22,867 bases of DNA, taken from assembly GCA_046047235.1 (NCBI GenBank), contig JBJOII010000069.1, forward strand, positions 1 through 22,867. The letters are read 5' to 3'. Every line of letters starts with the position of its first letter. The stretch's first letter is position 1. The DNA is from JBMTVN01 sp046047235. GTDB lineage: Bacteria > Verrucomicrobiota > Verrucomicrobiia > Limisphaerales > JAHDYP01. Positions 1 through 8,533 of this stretch are shown piece by piece. Both the position numbers and the translations under genes were made by a program. The notes under the pieces are model-generated. The model did not search any database and was not told the DNA's origin. It worked only from the letters and a program-made list of their open reading frames with translations.

Positions 1-71
1 CTCTCCCCTCTCCTCTCTCCCGAAAAAAGATTGGCCGCCCGCGTCTGGGGTGGTGGGGGGACGACGCGGAC

Positions 72-91
72 GGCCTTTTTGCAGGAAGGCC
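72..91 (-). terminator. Weak hairpin after the DHOD-like gene
   Basis: A 6-bp inverted repeat, GGCCTT and AAGGCC with an 8-nt loop, begins 2 nt beyond the TAG stop of the flavoprotein gene in the minus-strand transcript. No U-run follows. It could mark the 3' end of the hypC-nifJ-flavoprotein transcript, but it is short and may be chance. The bases to its left (1-71) hold only a CT-rich run and a G-rich run. Confidence 0.28.
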
Positions 92-93
92 TG

Positions 94-1095
94 CTAAACT
101 GTCTCTACCTTGAAAGTCGAAATCGCTTTCATGTACTGCACTCGCTCAAACGTGGCCGGATCCGGACAGCTTTTCTGACTCATGCTGCCCTGCATCTGCG
201 ACACAGACTCATACTCATGCTCTTCCATCCACTGCCTCATCTCAGCTTCCATCACAGACAGATGCTTGATGCCATGTCTCAGCAACGCGGACGCCATAGT
301 AGTGACTGAAGCTCCAGCCATCAACATTTTGATTGCGTCCACTGCACGATGAACCCCGCTGCTCGCTGCCATGTCCGCAGCAATGCGGCCATACAATATC
401 GCAATCCAACGTAATGGCAACCGCATGGCCATCGGCGTGCTCAACAGAATGTTGGGTACCACCTCCAACTCCTCCAGGTCAATGTCCGGTTGATAAAAAC
501 GATTGAACAAGACCAACCCGTTCGCACCCGCATCATCCAGCCGCTTCGCCATGTTCGCAAAGTTCGTGAAAAACGGACTCAACTTCACACTCACAGGAAT
601 GGTCACCCGCCGCCTCACCTCCTTCACTATCCCTACATACATGTCCTCCACCTGCGCCCCTGTGATCTCCGCCTCCGTCGGAATCGCATAAATGTTCAAC
701 TCCAACGCGTCCGCCCCAGCATCCTGAATCTGCTTCGCATACTCCGTCCAGCCACCCAGGGTCGATCCGTTCAAACTCGCAATCAACGGAATCCCCAGAG
801 CCGCCTTCGCCTTCGCAATGTGGTCCAGATATGTCTCCGGCCCCACTTTGAATTCCTCCGGCTCCGGAAAATACGACGTCGCCTCCGCAAAACTCTCCGT
901 CCCCTGCTCCAATCGCTCCGTCAATTCCAACCGGTCCGCCCGCAGTTGCTCCTCAAATAAGGATGGCAAAATCACCGCACCCGCCCCCGCATCCTCCATT
1001 CGCTTCAAGTTGTCCACATCATCGCTCAATGGCGAAGCCGCAGGCACCAACGGGTTCCGCAGCGTAAATCCAAGGTATTTCGTCGTCAGGTCCAT
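94..1095 (-). CDS. Dihydroorotate dehydrogenase-like flavoprotein
   Basis: The 333-residue protein begins MDLTTKYLGFTLRNPLVPAA, the opening strand of the class 1 dihydroorotate dehydrogenase TIM barrel. It keeps barrel motifs such as SLNGSTLGGW, DALELNIY, VSVKLSPF and GANGLVLFNR, so FMN binding is likely. The start at 1095 is chosen because GGAGG lies 6 nt upstream; the frame stays open to 1257, but those codons run back into nifJ and look non-coding. The usual 'SCPN' loop with the catalytic cysteine of class 1 enzymes is replaced by YAIP after ELNI, so true dihydroorotate oxidation is doubtful. RefSeq-style annotation calls such proteins 'dihydroorotate dehydrogenase-like'; from memory they often sit next to nifJ. 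It lies 89 nt after nifJ, probably in the same transcript beyond a hairpin. A redox role linked to PFOR or ferredoxin is inference. Confidence 0.88.
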   Translation of the reverse strand: MDLTTKYLGFTLRNPLVPAASPLSDDVDNLKRMEDAGAGAVILPSLFEEQLRADRLELTERLEQGTESFAEATSYFPEPEEFKVGPETYLDHIAKAKAALGIPLIASLNGSTLGGWTEYAKQIQDAGADALELNIYAIPTEAEITGAQVEDMYVGIVKEVRRRVTIPVSVKLSPFFTNFANMAKRLDDAGANGLVLFNRFYQPDIDLEELEVVPNILLSTPMAMRLPLRWIAILYGRIAADMAASSGVHRAVDAIKMLMAGASVTTMASALLRHGIKHLSVMEAEMRQWMEEHEYESVSQMQGSMSQKSCPDPATFERVQYMKAISTFKVETV

Positions 1096-1138
1096 ATGAA
1101 TCCTCCAGTCTCTGTCTGAATCGCTCGGCTGTTCACCC

Positions 1139-1171
1139 GCCGGGGACCCGCTGTCAAAACAGGCCCCCGGC
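1139..1171 (-). terminator. Strong intergenic hairpin between nifJ and the DHOD-like gene
   Basis: GCCGGGG (1139-1145) pairs perfectly with CCCCGGC (1165-1171), and an inner CTGT/ACAG stem closes a 4-nt loop (1155-1158). The structure begins 13 nt after the nifJ stop and ends 43 nt before the next start. No U-run follows, so it is more likely a partial terminator or a 3'-end stabilising structure that sets nifJ and flavoprotein levels apart than a full intrinsic terminator. Confidence 0.5.
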
Positions 1172-1184
1172 AGCTCCACTTCCC

Positions 1185-4100
1185 TTAGCCCGCCACCGGT
1201 TTCGCCTCCACACCCCCATTCAACTTCCGCGCCGCCAGATACGTATACAACTGCCAACGCGCATCCACATCATACTGCGCCTGCTCAAACAAACGCCTCG
1301 AATCCTCCGGACGGCTCTTGGTCAGCATCTTAAACCGGTTCTCACTCTGCAAATACTCCGATACCTTCCGCTTCGCCGCCTGACTGTCCAGACACAACGG
1401 ATTCTCTCCCCGCGCAATCCGGTCCGGATGATACCGATACATAAGCCACTGGTTCGCCTCCACCGCCGCCTTCTGCTGGCTCAACCCCTTGCTCATGTCA
1501 ATGCCGTGCGCAATGCAATGACTGTAGGCAATAATCAGTGAAGGCCCGCGATACGCCTCAGCCTCCAAAAACGCCTTCAAGGTCTGCTCGTCCTTCGCCC
1601 CCATCGCCACACTCGCCACATATACCCCCCCATAACTCATGGCAATCAACCCCAGATCCTTCTTCCCTAATGGCTTGCCCCCGGCAGCAAACTTCGCCAC
1701 CGCACCCCTCGGCGTCGCCTTCGACATCTGCCCGCCAGTGTTCGAATACACCTCGGTGTCCATCACCAGGATGTTCACATCCCGACCACTCGCCAATACA
1801 TGATCCAACCCCCCATACCCAATGTCGTAAGCCCAACCATCCCCACCCACAATCCATACGCTCTTGCGCACCAGCATGTCAGCCAACGTCAACAATAGCT
1901 TCGCATCCGGTGAATCCACCCCAGTCAGCTTCGCCCTCAACATCGCCACCCGCTCCCGCTGCTCGTAAATCCCCGCCTCATCATCCTGACCCGCCCCCAG
2001 GATCGCTGTCACCAGGTCATCACCCACTACCGACGCCACCCGCTTCAACAACTCGCGGGCAAATTCGGTCTGCTTGTCGATCGACACCCGGAATCCCAAA
2101 CCAAACTCCGCATTGTCCTCAAACAATGAGTTGGACCAGGTCGGACCACGCCCATCCCCGTTCACGGTGTACGGCGTCGTCGGTAAATTGCCCCCGTAAA
2201 TCGAGGAACAACCCGTCGCATTCGCTATATACGCACGGTCCCCAAATAGCTGCGTCAACAGCTTCACATAAGGCGTCTCACCACAACCCGCACACGCACC
2301 GCTGAACTCAAATAACGGCTGCATCACCTGCTGCTGCCGCAACGCCGTCAACTTCACCTTGCGACGATCCAGCTCCGGCAGCCCCAGGAAGAAATCCCAG
2401 TTCTCCCGCTCAGCCATCCGCAACGGCTCCTGCGGTGCCATGTTGATCGCTCGCAGCTTCGGCTCCGACTTGTTCTTCGCCGGACAAATATCCACACACA
2501 CACCGCACCCCGTGCAGTCCTCCGCCGCCACCTGCAAACTCCACTTCATCCCCTTCCACTCCGGCGCACGCGCCGCAGCACTCTTGAATGTCTCAGGCGC
2601 CTTGCCCAACTCCGACTCGTCATACACCTTGAACCGGATCGTCGCATGCGGACACACCGCCACACACTTCGCACACTGAATGCACGTACCCGGATCCCAT
2701 ACAGGAATGTCCAGCGCCAGATTCCGCTTCTCATACCGCGCCGTCGCCGTCGGAAATGTCCCGTCACACGGCATCGCACTCACCGGCAGGTCATCCCCTA
2801 ACCCCAGGATCATCTTGCCCAATACATCCCGCACAAACGGCGTCGCATCAGCCGAGACCGGAGCCTCCATCCCCACCTCGCTCTCCACAACCTCCGGCAC
2901 CACAATCTCATGCAAGTGCTCCAGCGTGTTGTCCACCGCCTTCAGGTTCTTCTGAACCACCTCCTCACCCTTCTTCCCATAGGTCTTCTTGATCGATTTC
3001 TTGATCTCCTCAATCGCCTGCTCCCTCGGCAATACCCCCGACAACGCAAAGAAACAGACCTGCATAATGGTGTTGATCCGCCCCCCCATCCCGCTCGCCC
3101 GCGCCACACTCGTCGCATCAATCACATACAACTTCGCCTTCCGCGCCACCAACTGCTCCTGCACCTTCCGCGGTAAACGCCCCCAAACCTGGTCCCGCTC
3201 GTTCGGCGAGTTCAACAAAAACGTCCCTCCCTTCACCAAACTCCGCAACATGTCGATCCGATGCAAAAAGATCGGCTGGTGACACGCCACAAAGTTCGCC
3301 TTGCTCACCAAATAACTCGACTGGATCGGCGTCGGACCAAACCTCAAATGCGAAACAGTCATCGAGCCCGACTTCTTGGAATCGTAAACAAAATACCCCT
3401 GGGCATAGTTGTCCGTCTCCTCACCAATGATCTTGATCGAGTTCTTGTTCGCCCCCACCGTCCCGTCCGCCCCCAACCCGTAAAACAACGCCCGCACCAC
3501 TTTCGAGGACTCAGTCGAAAACTCCGCGTCCACCGTCAGACTCGTGTGCGTCACGTCATCCTCAATCCCCACGGTGAAATGGTTCTTCGGACGCTCCAAC
3601 GCCAGGTTGTCAAAGATCGCCTTCACCATCGCAGGCGTAAACTCCTTCGACGATAACCCATATCGCCCGCCCACAACCTTCGGCATCCCCGCCAAAGCAC
3701 ACTCACCGGAAGACACCACCTCACTCAAAGCCGTCAAACAATCCACATACAACGGCTCACCCGTCGCCCCTGGCTCCTTCGTGCGATCCAACACCGCCAC
3801 CGACTTCACAGTCGCAGGCAACGCCGCCACAAACCGACGCAAATCAAACGGACGATACATCCGCACCCGAACCATCCCCACCTTCTCACCCTGCCCGTTC
3901 ATGTAATCCACCGCCTCCCGCGCCGTGTCCCCGCTCGACCCCATCAATACCACCACCCGCTCCGCATCCGGTGCCCCGTGATACTCATATAACCCATACT
4001 TCCGCCCCGTCAGCGCCGCAAACTTGGCAAATGCCTTCTCCGTCGCATCCGCACACCTCAGGTAAAACGGATTGCACGCCTCCCGCGCCTGGAAAAATAC

Positions 4101-4772
4101 ATCCGGATTCTGCGCCGTCCCCCGCAACACCGGACGGTCCGGACTCAACGCACGCAAACGATGCGCCGCCACCATCTCCGCACTGATCATCTCCCTCATC
4201 ACTTCGTCCGAAATCACCTCAATCTTCTGCACCTCATGCGACGTCCGAAAACCATCAAAGAAATGCAGGAAAGGTATCCTCGACTCCAACGTCGCCGCCT
4301 GCGACACCAACGCAAAATCCATCGCCTCCTGCACTGAAGCCGAACTCAACATCGCAAACCCCGTCGACCGCACGCTCATCACGTCACTGTGGTCTCCAAA
4401 AATAGATAACGCATGCGTCGCCAATGCCCGCGCCGAAATGTGAAACACCGTCGATGTCAGCTCGCCCGCAAGCTTGAACATGTTCGGAATCTTCAGCAGC
4501 AAACCCTGCGACGCAGTAAACGTGTTCGCCAACGCCCCCGCCTGCAATGCCCCGTGAATCGCACCAGCCGCACCACCCTCACTCTGCATCTCAACAACGT
4601 GCGGCACCGTCCCCCAAATGTTCTTCTTCCCCTCCGAGGACCACTGGTCACACCACTCCCCCATGTTCGATGACGGCGTAATCGGATAAATCGCCATCAC
4701 CTCGTTCACCCGGTAGGCCACATAGGCCACCGCCTCGTTCCCATCAATCGTGACGTATTGCTTCGTTTGCAT
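1185..4772 (-). CDS. nifJ: Pyruvate:ferredoxin (flavodoxin) oxidoreductase
   Basis: This 1195-residue single-chain enzyme converts pyruvate and CoA to acetyl-CoA, CO2 and reduced ferredoxin in the cytoplasm. Length matches the usual ~1170-1200. The N-terminal domain has YPITPSSNMGEW and the VEMQSEGGAAGAIHGAL region. Mid-protein is the gamma-type domain (ALFYGLGADGTVGANKNSIK). Two 4Fe-4S ferredoxin motifs follow: CIQCAKCVAVCP and CTGCGVCVDICP. The C-terminal part has CAGCGE and ATGCSSIYGG for the proximal cluster, and the thiamine diphosphate segment GGDGWAYDIGYGG with a downstream YSNTGGQ. The ATG lies inside the end of hypC (29-nt overlap) with only a weak upstream GCGAG, so translation is probably coupled to hypC. 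It supplies acetyl-CoA to the acetate-forming enzymes encoded at 13-17 kb. Confidence 0.97.
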   Translation of the reverse strand: MQTKQYVTIDGNEAVAYVAYRVNEVMAIYPITPSSNMGEWCDQWSSEGKKNIWGTVPHVVEMQSEGGAAGAIHGALQAGALANTFTASQGLLLKIPNMFKLAGELTSTVFHISARALATHALSIFGDHSDVMSVRSTGFAMLSSASVQEAMDFALVSQAATLESRIPFLHFFDGFRTSHEVQKIEVISDEVMREMISAEMVAAHRLRALSPDRPVLRGTAQNPDVFFQAREACNPFYLRCADATEKAFAKFAALTGRKYGLYEYHGAPDAERVVVLMGSSGDTAREAVDYMNGQGEKVGMVRVRMYRPFDLRRFVAALPATVKSVAVLDRTKEPGATGEPLYVDCLTALSEVVSSGECALAGMPKVVGGRYGLSSKEFTPAMVKAIFDNLALERPKNHFTVGIEDDVTHTSLTVDAEFSTESSKVVRALFYGLGADGTVGANKNSIKIIGEETDNYAQGYFVYDSKKSGSMTVSHLRFGPTPIQSSYLVSKANFVACHQPIFLHRIDMLRSLVKGGTFLLNSPNERDQVWGRLPRKVQEQLVARKAKLYVIDATSVARASGMGGRINTIMQVCFFALSGVLPREQAIEEIKKSIKKTYGKKGEEVVQKNLKAVDNTLEHLHEIVVPEVVESEVGMEAPVSADATPFVRDVLGKMILGLGDDLPVSAMPCDGTFPTATARYEKRNLALDIPVWDPGTCIQCAKCVAVCPHATIRFKVYDESELGKAPETFKSAAARAPEWKGMKWSLQVAAEDCTGCGVCVDICPAKNKSEPKLRAINMAPQEPLRMAERENWDFFLGLPELDRRKVKLTALRQQQVMQPLFEFSGACAGCGETPYVKLLTQLFGDRAYIANATGCSSIYGGNLPTTPYTVNGDGRGPTWSNSLFEDNAEFGLGFRVSIDKQTEFARELLKRVASVVGDDLVTAILGAGQDDEAGIYEQRERVAMLRAKLTGVDSPDAKLLLTLADMLVRKSVWIVGGDGWAYDIGYGGLDHVLASGRDVNILVMDTEVYSNTGGQMSKATPRGAVAKFAAGGKPLGKKDLGLIAMSYGGVYVASVAMGAKDEQTLKAFLEAEAYRGPSLIIAYSHCIAHGIDMSKGLSQQKAAVEANQWLMYRYHPDRIARGENPLCLDSQAAKRKVSEYLQSENRFKMLTKSRPEDSRRLFEQAQYDVDARWQLYTYLAARKLNGGVEAKPVAG

Positions 4773-5019
4773 CGTTCAACTCGCTTAGTTCATCCATCTT
4801 TCTCAAGTACTCGAAGACCTGCCTGGCCTCCGCCTCGTCCACCCTGCTCAACGCAAAGCCGACGTGTACCACGACATAATCACCCTCAACCGCTTCCGGC
4901 ACATAGGCCATGTTCACGGTCTTCACCACCCCACCGAAACTCACCCGCGCCGTCCGCCCCAACTCATCCCCCGCACTGTCATCAATCGCTAATACCTGTC
5001 CCGGAATCGCTAGGCACAT
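4744..5019 (-). CDS. hypC: HypC/HybG/HupF-family hydrogenase maturation chaperone
   Basis: The 91-residue protein starts MCLAIPGQV, the hallmark of HypC. Cys2 binds iron in the HypC-HypD complex and contacts the immature large subunit of [NiFe]-hydrogenase. The second family signature is present as GDYVVVHVGFALSRVDEAEA. Length is normal. A strong AGGAGGG lies 4 nt before the ATG (5024-5030). The 3' end overlaps nifJ by 29 nt, an unusual junction since hypC normally precedes hypD. hypF lies 106 nt upstream in the same direction. Confidence 0.96.
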   Translation of the reverse strand: MCLAIPGQVLAIDDSAGDELGRTARVSFGGVVKTVNMAYVPEAVEGDYVVVHVGFALSRVDEAEARQVFEYLRKMDELSELNDANEAIRHD

Positions 5020-5100
5020 AAATCCCTCCTCGTTGACTCAGGACTCGCCCCTTCTCGCATGCCACCAGTTAAAACCTGCAGCGAAAGCAAAGCAAGAAGA

Positions 5101-5155
5101 TCAGTAGATGGTAGTATTCTATCTGTCATATGCAAGTAGCATTACTACTGTGATG
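5101..5155 (-). promoter_or_regulatory. AT-rich patch upstream of hypC, candidate promoter
   Basis: In a GC-rich window, 5101-5160 contains 39 A/T of 60 by hand count. It covers the last codons of hypF and the start of the hypF-hypC gap. On the minus strand it offers TTGCAT, a 16-nt spacer, then TACCAT, a weak sigma-70-like pair. A short dyad AGTAG-N5-CTACT lies at 5134-5148. Together these suggest a separate promoter for hypC-nifJ. The element assignment is speculative. Confidence 0.3.
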
Positions 5156-7513
5156 AATTCCCCGATCCAGACGCCGGCTCGCCACCCACACCTGCCCCAA
5201 AGCCAACCCCCCGTCGTTCGGAGGAACGCGTTGCGGCCAGTAAACGCGATACCCCTCCTCCCCCAAACGCCGCACACAACCCTCCAGCAAAATCCGGTTC
5301 TGAAAACACCCGCCACCCAACGCCACTGCAGACTCCCCCGCACACCCCGCCACCTTCACTACCAACTCCACCACCGCTGCATGAAATCCAGCCGCTATCC
5401 ACTCCGGCGCAATACCCCGATCCAGATCCCCCAGCACACCCGCAATCACCGGACGCCAATCCACCACAAGACCATCCGCCCCGCTCTCGCGCTCCACCAC
5501 AAACTCATACCCTACCCCACCCCCCTGTCCTCGCTCCGCCAACGCTTCCAGCTCCATCGCCGACTGCCCCTCAAATGCACTGCGCCCCCGCAACCCCATC
5601 AAAGCCGCCACGCCGTCGAATAGCCGACCCATGCTCGTCGTCCAGGGCGCATGCACCCCTCCCTCCATCACTCTCAACAATAAATCCACCTCCCCATGGG
5701 CAAAGCAGCCACGCACCCCTTCAATCGCCCGCAAACCCGCCTCACCACCCAGCACCGCCGCCAAACCCAACGCCGACCTCCGCGGCTCCCGCACAGCCAA
5801 ATCCCCCCCAGGCAATCTGAACGGCAGCAAGTGCCCAAACCTCAGCCAATCATCCCCCTCCCCCACTAAAAACTCCCCACCCCAAATCGCCCGGTCCCAC
5901 CCCAATCCGGTCCCATCCCAACTCACCCCCAAAACCCGCCCCCTAACCTCGCTCTCCGCTAACACCGCCCCAATATGCGCCACATGATGCTGCACTCGCT
6001 CCACCCTCACTCCCGTCTCCACCGCAAAACGCGTCGACAAATAATCCGGATGCAAGTCAGCCGCCAAAACACCCGCACGCACGGAATACAACCCCTGCAA
6101 ATCCTCCACCACCCGTCGAAACGCATCGTGCGCCTCAACAGTTTCAAGATCCCCAATGTGCTGGCTCACAAAAGCCCGCTCCCCCTCCAACAACACCACG
6201 CTGTTCTTTAAATGCCCACCCACACCCAAAATCGCCTCCCCACCACCCGCCTCACCCCGCCCCACCATCACCGGCAAAGGCGCAAACCCCCTGGCCCTCC
6301 GCATCACCATCTCCCGCCCCGCCATCACCCGAACAATCGAATCATCCACCTGCCGCACAATCGGACGATCATGAACCAGAAACCCGTCCGCAATCCCCCG
6401 CAACCGCACCACCGCCTCCCCCTCATCAATGCAAATCGGCTCGTCACTCAAATTGCCACTCGTCGCCACAACCCCCATCCCCAAGTCCCCCATCAATACA
6501 TGATGCAAAGGCGTATACGGCAACATCACACCCAGATTCCCCTGCCCCGGTGCAACGTTCCCCGCCACGCCACCCCACACACCCAACCTCCGACACAACA
6601 ACACAATCGGAGCCTCCGGCGACATCAGGATCTCCGCCTCCAATGCCGAGCACTCGCACACCTCCCTGACCCGCTCAATATCCGGAAACATCAACGCAAA
6701 AGGCTTCTCCTCCCTCCGCTTGCGATCCCTCAGCCGCCGCACCGCCTCCGCATCATCCGCCCGCACCATCAACTGAAACCCACCCAAACCCTTCACCGCC
6801 ACAATCAACCCGGCCCGCAAAGCCTCCACCGCACGCACCATCGCACCCTCCCCCTCAGCCAATCGCGCCCCGCAAATATCCCTATACTCCAGCCGCGGAC
6901 CACACTCCGGACACGCATTCGGCTGCGCATGAAATCTCCGATCCCCCGGATCGCCATACTCCCTCGCGCACGCCTCACACATCCTAAAACCCGCCATCGA
7001 CGTGTTCCCCCGGTCATAGGGCAAACGCTCCACAATGCTATAGCGCGGACCACAATGCGTGCAGTTGGTAAACGGATATCGAAACCGCCGGTTCGCCGGA
7101 TCCCTCAGCTCCGCCAAACACTCCGGACAAGTCGCCACATCCGGCCTCACCCACCCTCCACGCACACAACCCTCCCGACTCTCCTCAATCCTGAATCCAC
7201 TCGCACCCAAACCATCCAGCCAAACACTCTCGCTCCCCTCCAATCGAACCCCCACCGGCAACTCCCCATACACACGACCCCGAAAACATTCCAGGTCCCC
7301 CGCCAACCCCTCCACCTCCAAAACCACCCCGGATACTTCGTTCCGTACCCACCCCGCCAACCCCAACCCCGTCGCCAACTGATACACAAACGGCCGAAAC
7401 CCCACACCCTGCACCACACCACGAAATGCCATCCGTAAACGGCGCACCTCCCCAGCCGTCCCCACCCCCAGGCCGTTAACCTTCTCAGTCGTCTTATGTG
7501 GATTCTCGCGCAT
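5126..7513 (-). CDS. hypF: Carbamoyltransferase HypF
   Basis: HypF activates carbamoyl phosphate and passes the carbamoyl group to the HypE C-terminal cysteine, the source of the cyanide ligands of [NiFe]-hydrogenase. All domains are visible in 795 residues. The acylphosphatase domain (about 25-110) has RGVVQGVGFRPFVYQLA, with the catalytic Arg at 40 and Asn at 58. The zinc-finger pair is C129/C132 with C151/C154 and C179/C182 with C201/C204. The YrdC-like domain has KGLGGFQL and ATSGNLSDEPI. The Kae1-like domain has VQHHVAH, SWDGTGLG, LGGGCFQN and PPNDGG. The protein is ~30-45 residues longer than usual, because of a non-conserved N-terminal lead; a start nearer the RRLRMAFRG segment is possible. 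The radical SAM gene lies 131 nt upstream, hypC 106 nt downstream. Confidence 0.96.
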   Translation of the reverse strand: MRENPHKTTEKVNGLGVGTAGEVRRLRMAFRGVVQGVGFRPFVYQLATGLGLAGWVRNEVSGVVLEVEGLAGDLECFRGRVYGELPVGVRLEGSESVWLDGLGASGFRIEESREGCVRGGWVRPDVATCPECLAELRDPANRRFRYPFTNCTHCGPRYSIVERLPYDRGNTSMAGFRMCEACAREYGDPGDRRFHAQPNACPECGPRLEYRDICGARLAEGEGAMVRAVEALRAGLIVAVKGLGGFQLMVRADDAEAVRRLRDRKRREEKPFALMFPDIERVREVCECSALEAEILMSPEAPIVLLCRRLGVWGGVAGNVAPGQGNLGVMLPYTPLHHVLMGDLGMGVVATSGNLSDEPICIDEGEAVVRLRGIADGFLVHDRPIVRQVDDSIVRVMAGREMVMRRARGFAPLPVMVGRGEAGGGEAILGVGGHLKNSVVLLEGERAFVSQHIGDLETVEAHDAFRRVVEDLQGLYSVRAGVLAADLHPDYLSTRFAVETGVRVERVQHHVAHIGAVLAESEVRGRVLGVSWDGTGLGWDRAIWGGEFLVGEGDDWLRFGHLLPFRLPGGDLAVREPRRSALGLAAVLGGEAGLRAIEGVRGCFAHGEVDLLLRVMEGGVHAPWTTSMGRLFDGVAALMGLRGRSAFEGQSAMELEALAERGQGGGVGYEFVVERESGADGLVVDWRPVIAGVLGDLDRGIAPEWIAAGFHAAVVELVVKVAGCAGESAVALGGGCFQNRILLEGCVRRLGEEGYRVYWPQRVPPNDGGLALGQVWVASRRLDRGIHHSSNATCI

Positions 7514-7577
7514 CCGTCCCGCCCAAAATCACCTCATCCCCCAAGGGCAACCTCAACGTCGCAAATCCCCACAACAC

Positions 7578-7592
7578 AGGCTCAACGAGCCT
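7578..7592 (-). other. Small hairpin in the gap before hypF
   Basis: AGGCTC (7578-7583) and GAGCCT (7587-7592) form a perfect 6-bp stem with a 3-nt loop, in the 131-nt gap between the radical SAM gene and hypF. No U-run follows in the minus transcript. It could separate the two transcription units. A 34-codon open frame overlaps it but has no support. Confidence 0.3.
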
Positions 7593-7644
7593 TGCCATAA
7601 CAATGCCTTTTCTTGCACCCCCAAGCACAAATGAAGGAGAGAAC

Positions 7645-8523
7645 TCAGAACACCTCAACCCGAAGCCCCGACCGCTGCCGCACCTGCTGCGCAATCCGCG
7701 AAAGTGTCCTCAACGGTAAATGCCGACAACCCGATCTCGCCGTCGGCCGGGTAGCAGAATAAATCTGCACCAACGAAATATCCGCCCCACCCGCCTTTAA
7801 TTCCAATAACCGCTCAATGTACGCCTCCAACTCCTCCTCCGCCGGCTCCACCCCGTTCAACTGCGGGAATAAACTCTGAATCACCACCGGCCGCACCCGC
7901 CCCACCGCCAAAATGTTCGACATCACCCTGGCAAACGGCACCGCAGCCCGGTTAACCAGCTCAAATCCCCGCTGCGTCCCCACATCCAGCTTCAACCATA
8001 CCTCATCCTTTAAAATCAAATGCCGTAACCCAGCCTGTACCTCCTCCTCATGCATCGTTGACCCGTTCGTCAATAACACGATCTTGAAGAACGGAAACCT
8101 CCCCGTCGCCCGAATGTGAACCACCGACCGAACCACCTCCGCAAAATACGGACACAATGTCGGCTCACCCTCCCCGCTCAACGCCACATGCTGCAAGGTC
8201 AGCAGCTCCTGCGGCAAATCCCGAAAAGAAGCCCACTCCCGTAACCGACCCGACGCAATCCGCTCCATCATGGACTCCAACTCGCTCGTCATCCGGTCCA
8301 GATCAAAGACCACACCCAACTGCGCCCCATGACGATGCACATCGCAATACACACAGTCGAAATTGCACCTCCGGTCAGGATTCAAATTCAAACCAACCGT
8401 CAACCCCCCCGCCCGCGGGGAAAACAAAACGTAGACAAACCGGTTCTCCAAGAACTCCCGCCCCACACCAAACGCCGGCGGTGCACTACGCCCCTTCGAT
8501 GAACGATCGATTAACTGTGGCAT
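7645..8523 (-). CDS. Radical SAM protein, COG0731-like
   Basis: The 292-residue protein carries the radical SAM cluster motif CNFDCVYC (Cys 53, 57, 60), then the conserved SGEGEPTLCP and LLTNGST segments, and ends with VQIYSATRP and a short C-terminal helix. This layout is that of COG0731, Fe-S oxidoreductases related to wyosine-tRNA synthesis enzymes; bacterial members mostly have no assigned substrate. The start MPQLIDRSS at 8523 is preferred because it sits 10 nt after the preceding stop; a longer frame to 8616 would overlap the stress-protein gene and has no family similarity. GGGAG lies rather far upstream. It is likely co-transcribed with the universal stress protein. An activase or tRNA-modifying function cannot be told apart from sequence alone. 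Confidence 0.85.
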   Translation of the reverse strand: MPQLIDRSSKGRSAPPAFGVGREFLENRFVYVLFSPRAGGLTVGLNLNPDRRCNFDCVYCDVHRHGAQLGVVFDLDRMTSELESMMERIASGRLREWASFRDLPQELLTLQHVALSGEGEPTLCPYFAEVVRSVVHIRATGRFPFFKIVLLTNGSTMHEEEVQAGLRHLILKDEVWLKLDVGTQRGFELVNRAAVPFARVMSNILAVGRVRPVVIQSLFPQLNGVEPAEEELEAYIERLLELKAGGADISLVQIYSATRPTARSGCRHLPLRTLSRIAQQVRQRSGLRVEVF

Positions 8524-8533
8524 AAGCAGCCTG

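Noticed and set aside
1538..2305. 255-codon plus-strand open frame inside nifJ
   Set aside because: Pro/Ser/His-rich shadow of the nifJ C-terminal region, with no motif.
6212..7438. 408-codon plus-strand open frame inside hypF
   Set aside because: Composition is Arg/His/Pro/Gln-rich as expected for the complement of a G-rich gene; hypF on the other strand has all its domains.
7494..7694. 66-codon minus frame in the radical SAM-hypF gap, with an inner 34-codon version
   Set aside because: It overlaps both neighbours, has no recognisable domain and no ribosome site, and covers a hairpin that more likely belongs to non-coding sequence.
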